The translations under genes and the position numbers were made by a program. A stretch of DNA of 56,899 bases from Paraburkholderia rhizosphaerae (GTDB lineage: Bacteria; Pseudomonadota; Gammaproteobacteria; Burkholderiales; Burkholderiaceae): the NCBI RefSeq assembly GCF_004366595.1, contig NZ_SORE01000036.1, positions 1-56,899 of the forward strand. Direction: 5' to 3'. The notes below the pieces were generated by a model. The model was not told where the DNA came from and did no database searches. It saw only the letters and a program-made list of their open reading frames with translations. This document shows, one piece after another, positions 52,975-56,899 of the stretch (the stretch's first letter is position 1; each line of letters starts with the position of its first letter).

Positions 52975-54498
52975 TCAACCGCGCTCGGATACGAATTCGA
53001 AGGGGCTGTGCGCGGCGATCGTGCCGTTTTGCACGAGACGCGTGATCGCGGCGATATCGGGTGCGAAGTAGCGGTCGAGCTCGTAGCGCGGGACTTCATT
53101 GCGCACGACGGTCATCACGCGCTGCAATGCGGGGCTGGTGTGATGCGGCGCGCGCAGATCGACGCCTTGCGCGGCGGCAAGCAGTTCGATCGCGAGGATA
53201 TTCGCGGTGTTCTCCGCGATGTCGGCCAGCTTGCGTGCGGCGAAGGTCGCCATCGATACGTGGTCTTCCTGGTTTGCGGAAGTCGGCAGCGAATCGACCG
53301 ATGCCGGATGCGCGAGCGTCTTGTTTTCGGATGCGAGTGCCGCGGCCGTGACGTGCGCGATCATGAAACCGGAGTTGACGCCGCCATCCTTCACGAGAAA
53401 CGGCGGCAGGCCGGACAGCGTGGCGTCGATCAGCAGCGCGATGCGGCGCTCGGCGAGCGCGCCGATTTCGGCAGCGGCGAGCGCAAGATTGTCCGCGGCG
53501 AATGCGACCGGCTCTGCATGGAAGTTGCCGCCGGACAGCACTTCGCCGGTGTCCGGGAAGATCAGCGGATTGTCGGAGACCGCGTTCGCTTCGATTAGCA
53601 GCACGTCGGCCGCGTGGCGCATCTGATCGAGACAGGCGCCCATCACCTGCGGCTGGCAACGCAGGCTGTATGGGTCTTGCACCTTGCCGCAGTCGCGATG
53701 CGACAGGTTGATTGCCGAGCCTTCCAGCAGCGAACGGAACGCGGACGCTGCGTCGATCTGGCCTTGATGGCCGCGCAAGTCATGAATGCGCGCGTCGAAT
53801 GGCTTGACCGAACCGGCGGCGGCGTCGACCGAAAGCGCGCCTACGACGAGCCCGGTGCGATACAGGTCTTCGATCGCGAACATGTTGTAAAGCGCCAGCG
53901 CGGCGGAGGCCTGCGTACCGTTTAACAGCGCGAGACCTTCTTTCGCTTCGAGCGTGAGCGGCTTCAAGCCGACGAGGCGCAGGCCTTCGACGGCCGACAT
54001 GCGCTCGCCCTTGTTAAACACCTCGCCGACGCCGAGCAGCACCGCAGACATATGCGCGAGCGGCGCGAGATCGCCGGACGCACCGACTGAGCCTTTGCAC
54101 GGAATGACCGGCAAAACGTCGGCGTTGAACAGCGCGATCAATGCGTTGATCACTTCGCGGCGAATGCCCGAATGGCCGCGGCCGAGGCTTGACAGCTTCA
54201 ACGCCATCAACAGACGCACGACCGGACGCGACATCGGCTCGCCGACGCCGACCGCGTGCGACAGCACCAGATTGCGTTGCAGCAGTTCGAGCTGATCGTG
54301 CGGGATGTGCGTGCTGGCGAGACGCCCGAAGCCGGTGTTGATCCCATACGCGGGCTCGCCTTTCGCCGCGATGTCGCGGACCGTTTTCGCGCACGCGTCG
54401 ATTGCGGCAAAGCTGGCGGGGTCGAGTTCGAGCGTGACCTGCTCGCGTGCGATCTGGCGGAGTTGCGGCAGCGTCAGGCAGCCGGGCGTGAGGATCAT
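52975..54498 (-). CDS. hutH: Histidine ammonia-lyase
   Basis: 507 residues; removes ammonia from L-histidine to give urocanate. The MIO cofactor forms from A140-S141-G142 in GSVGASGDLAPLAHM. YGINTGFGRLAST near the start supplies the catalytic Tyr, and ANAVSDNPLIFP, GGNFHAEPVAFAAD and TSANQEDHVSMATF are also typical. First gene of the hut operon; AGGAACG-type leader upstream and HutC operators just beyond. Confidence 0.98.
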   Translation of the reverse strand: MILTPGCLTLPQLRQIAREQVTLELDPASFAAIDACAKTVRDIAAKGEPAYGINTGFGRLASTHIPHDQLELLQRNLVLSHAVGVGEPMSRPVVRLLMALKLSSLGRGHSGIRREVINALIALFNADVLPVIPCKGSVGASGDLAPLAHMSAVLLGVGEVFNKGERMSAVEGLRLVGLKPLTLEAKEGLALLNGTQASAALALYNMFAIEDLYRTGLVVGALSVDAAAGSVKPFDARIHDLRGHQGQIDAASAFRSLLEGSAINLSHRDCGKVQDPYSLRCQPQVMGACLDQMRHAADVLLIEANAVSDNPLIFPDTGEVLSGGNFHAEPVAFAADNLALAAAEIGALAERRIALLIDATLSGLPPFLVKDGGVNSGFMIAHVTAAALASENKTLAHPASVDSLPTSANQEDHVSMATFAARKLADIAENTANILAIELLAAAQGVDLRAPHHTSPALQRVMTVVRNEVPRYELDRYFAPDIAAITRLVQNGTIAAHSPFEFVSERG

Positions 54499-54510
54499 GG
54501 TCGTGCGTTC

Positions 54511-54561
54511 CTGTATAGACAAGTTACGGTGGAGTCTAGCTGGTGCGAGTTGTATATACAA
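54511..54561. promoter_or_regulatory. Tandem HutC-type operators upstream of hutH
   Basis: TTGTATATACAA (54550-54561) is a perfect palindrome of the known HutC type. A related CTGTATAGACAA (54511-54522), a one-sided variant, lies 39 bases away and 13 bases before the hutH start. The arrangement suggests cooperative repression of the hut promoter. Confidence 0.75.
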
Positions 54562-54753
54562 GTTGTTTTTGGGTTTGGTTGGGTTAGGGGATTCCACTAC
54601 GGCGGGGGGTTGGGGCCGCTTCGTACGCATATTTCAGAAGAGGAATAGACGCGGGCACGTTCGGACTTTTCGGCGATTTTTTGGTTGTGTGTGCATTTAT
54701 CGTGATGGCGTTTAAGCGGGTAATAAACACACAAACGACAGAGAAAAATTCGA

Positions 54754-56899
54754 ATGGGCCTTTGCTCTTTTTCGCCGCGTCGGCTTTCGACGCGCGCGCT
54801 ACGACTGCTGCTACTGCTAGCGGCACTTCTGCCGGCTATCACCGCTCACGCTGAAGGCGGCGATGCGATCTGCTACTCCCTTTACGCGAAGTCGCGTGGG
54901 GTACCCGGAACCAAGGGATGTGCGATCAGCGTCGCGGGCGGGACGCCGGTCGGCATGGGGACGTACTTTTGTACGGCCAACGCCGATCGCATCGATCGGT
55001 ACTGCAATGCGCCGGAGCCCGTCGCGCCTGAAGCGAGTTGTCCTGTTGCGGATCCGGTTTATCCGGGCACGGGCGTCAACACGCAGACCGAGGTCGACTT
55101 TGTCAGTGGTGGCGATACGCCCGTAGCGTTTCGCCGCACTTATCGTTCGGCACCTCATCTTCACCCGGACGCCACTGTCGGTGCGGGCTGGTTTCATAAC
55201 TGGCAACGTCAACTGGATCTGGCCAATGCGCGTGTGAGTTCTGCGCAAGTCATTGCATATCGCGAAGACGGAGAGCCTGTCACGTTCGCCAAGGCGAACG
55301 GAGCGTGGCGTGCAGTGGGCACTGCTGCGTTCGCGCTGCGCGACGATGTGGCAGGCTGGACGCTGACCGACCTGACCACTGACACGGCAGAGTCGTATTC
55401 GAGTCAGGGCGTACTGCTATCGGTCAGCACACACGATGGCCGCGTCACCACACTCACCTATAGCGATGCGAATACGCCGTCGAACGTAGCACCCGCGAGC
55501 GGTCTTCTCATTTCCGTTACCGAGCACGCAGCCGATACAAGCACGTACTTCGACCTTGTGCTGCGGTTCACCTACGATGCGAAATACCGCATCACGCAGC
55601 TGACTGATCCGACGGGCGCAATCACGCGGTATGGCTATGACTCGCACAACAACCTGGTCTCGGTGACGTGGCCCGATGGTTATGTGCGGCGCTATCTGTT
55701 TGAGGACGTTCGCTTCTGGTCGGCGATGACCGGCGTGATCGACGAAGCGGGCTCACGCGTGGCGACGTGGTCGTATGACGCGAAGGGGCGCGCCGTTGCC
55801 GCTAGCCATCCGGATACCACGCGCAACGTTCAGTTTGCGTACGGCAGCGGTAGCACGACGGTGACGGACAGTCGCCGGAGCACGACGTTGAACTTCTCGT
55901 CGGTCGCCGGTTTGCAGAGGCCCACTGGAAGCAGTTCATCGTCGGGCAACGCGTCAACGACGTGGGATACCAAGGGAAATCTGCTCACCGATCGCACGGC
56001 GGATGGCAACAGCACCGAATACAGCTACGACGATATCGGCCGCCCGGTGCGCGTTACACGACGGAGTTCGACAGGCGTGTCGATCACATCGGTAAGGTAC
56101 GCCGATGCGACGACTTTGCATCCGTCGCTGATCGCGATGCCTCGTGTGATGCGTAGCTTTGCTTATGACGATCGGGGCAACCTCGTCGCGCTTGGCGAAC
56201 TAACGACCGATGATGCGACAGGCGCGAACGGCTTTGATGCGAAGTCGACCGGACAGCAACGGACATCTGGCTTTGTCTACGACAGCCGGAATCGACTGTT
56301 ATCGATGTTGACGAAGGTCAACGGTCAAACGGTCGAAGACTGGCATCAGAACTATGACGGGAGCGCCAACCGACGGATCGCGATGTCCGTCGTAAATGGT
56401 CACTCGGTCGGGATCATGTTGCGGGACGCGGCGCATCGACCGTTGCAACTGATGGCCGATGGCATGTATGCGTACGTGAATTATGACGTGCGTGGACGAG
56501 TTACGCGGTTTATCTACAGGGAGGATGCAGCGCCGGCGAACGGGAATGTGGAACGTACGCTGACCGTCGATTATGGGTATTCGCCGGAAGGGCGCGTTGT
56601 GTCCCGTACGGGGACGGTTAAGCCTGAGGGTGGGAAGGCTACTGCGATTGGTAGTGAGGAGATTGATGAGTGGCTGGATAACTACGAGTCCGGTATAACT
56701 CCGGCGGGACCATCAACAAGTCGCAACAAGCTCTCAAGCCTGCTGTGGTTTTCCCCTGAACCCGGCTTGGAAACGATATGCGTCGAGTGCGCATTTATCT
56801 TTCCGAACCTGTCCGCATTTTTGTGGGTGAGGCGGTTAAAGGAATCGTTAGCCGCGCGCCTGCGTGAATCGATCGCCAAACAGAATAGCAAACTGATTC
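54754..56899 (+). CDS. Secreted YD-repeat (RHS-like) protein, C-terminus beyond the window
   Basis: Open for 715 codons from ATG 54754 to the right edge with no stop. A Sec signal peptide (ALRLLLLLAALLPAITAHA) precedes a Cys-rich 80-residue segment and then the DUF6531-like start of RHS proteins (NTQTEVDFVSGGDTPVAFRR, WFHNWQRQLDL). YD repeats follow (LTDPTGAITRYGYDSHNNL, TEYSYDDIGRPVRV, RSFAYDDRGNLVAL, FVYDSRNRLLSM, VNYDVRGRVTRFIY). From about codon 625 the YD pattern and the base composition change, giving a new tail (WLDNYESGITPAG..., ECAFIFPNLSAFLW). RHS proteins usually deliver a variable C-terminal toxin, with an immunity gene next; here that part is incomplete. The ribosome site is weak. 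Confidence 0.85.
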   Translation, partial: MGLCSFSPRRLSTRALRLLLLLAALLPAITAHAEGGDAICYSLYAKSRGVPGTKGCAISVAGGTPVGMGTYFCTANADRIDRYCNAPEPVAPEASCPVADPVYPGTGVNTQTEVDFVSGGDTPVAFRRTYRSAPHLHPDATVGAGWFHNWQRQLDLANARVSSAQVIAYREDGEPVTFAKANGAWRAVGTAAFALRDDVAGWTLTDLTTDTAESYSSQGVLLSVSTHDGRVTTLTYSDANTPSNVAPASGLLISVTEHAADTSTYFDLVLRFTYDAKYRITQLTDPTGAITRYGYDSHNNLVSVTWPDGYVRRYLFEDVRFWSAMTGVIDEAGSRVATWSYDAKGRAVAASHPDTTRNVQFAYGSGSTTVTDSRRSTTLNFSSVAGLQRPTGSSSSSGNASTTWDTKGNLLTDRTADGNSTEYSYDDIGRPVRVTRRSSTGVSITSVRYADATTLHPSLIAMPRVMRSFAYDDRGNLVALGELTTDDATGANGFDAKSTGQQRTSGFVYDSRNRLLSMLTKVNGQTVEDWHQNYDGSANRRIAMSVVNGHSVGIMLRDAAHRPLQLMADGMYAYVNYDVRGRVTRFIYREDAAPANGNVERTLTVDYGYSPEGRVVSRTGTVKPEGGKATAIGSEEIDEWLDNYESGITPAGPSTSRNKLSSLLWFSPEPGLETICVECAFIFPNLSAFLWVRRLKESLAARLRESIAKQNSKLI

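Overview
The window looks like a piece of a chromosome or chromid from a high-GC betaproteobacterium of the Burkholderia/Paraburkholderia group. The evidence is the strong G/C third-position bias, the hutH-hutC-hutU-hutD-hutI-hutF gene order, the RbsABC-type sugar transporters, GlgC/GlgA, PdxY, and the type II secretion genes. This rests on reading protein motifs by eye; no database search was possible.

Layout. Positions 1-9430 (minus strand) hold a giant secreted multidomain carbohydrate-active protein of 2842 aa: GH2-like head, six Ig-like domains, five discoidin domains and a C-terminal GH64 beta-1,3-glucanase. It is followed by gspG and the start of gspF of a type II secretion system that may export it. 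Positions 10541-22240 (minus) hold a polyol/tetrose catabolic cluster: two complete RbsA/RbsC-type permease-ATPase sets, an SDR dehydrogenase, a split DhaK/DhaL-type ketose kinase, an RpiB-type isomerase and a SorC-family regulator. The best fit is a tetritol -> erythrulose -> erythrulose phosphate -> erythrose 4-phosphate route. The substrate-binding proteins of BOTH transporters are broken, one by a one-base deletion and one by an in-frame amber codon.

Positions 22241-28008 are a less typical accessory stretch with mixed codon use and sparse genes. It holds a membrane protein, a MarR regulator with a DUF1398 protein, and a compact three-gene operon that is the best candidate for an undescribed system. 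That operon consists of a 39-residue peptide with its own ribosome binding site, an 11-bp-stem hairpin, an M29-aminopeptidase-like protein with all the expected metal ligands, and a haem-oxygenase-like diiron oxidase candidate carrying ExxH, E and HxxxExxH. The arrangement resembles a RiPP or peptide-derived metabolite pathway.

Positions 28009-46765 carry mostly ordinary chromosomal genes: two alpha/beta hydrolases, glgC-glgA (glycogen), pdxY, an acidic protein, an NAGPA-domain protein, an AraC regulator divergent from a class III aminotransferase, a LivK-type binding protein, a second AraC regulator overlapping a DUF3857/transglutaminase protein, a DUF1579-like protein, an MFS exporter and an HTH/coiled-coil protein. 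Positions 47168-54498 are the histidine utilisation operon hutH-C-U-D-I-F with HutC-type operators upstream. The hutG expected after hutF is not there. The window ends inside a secreted YD-repeat (RHS-like) protein on the plus strand.
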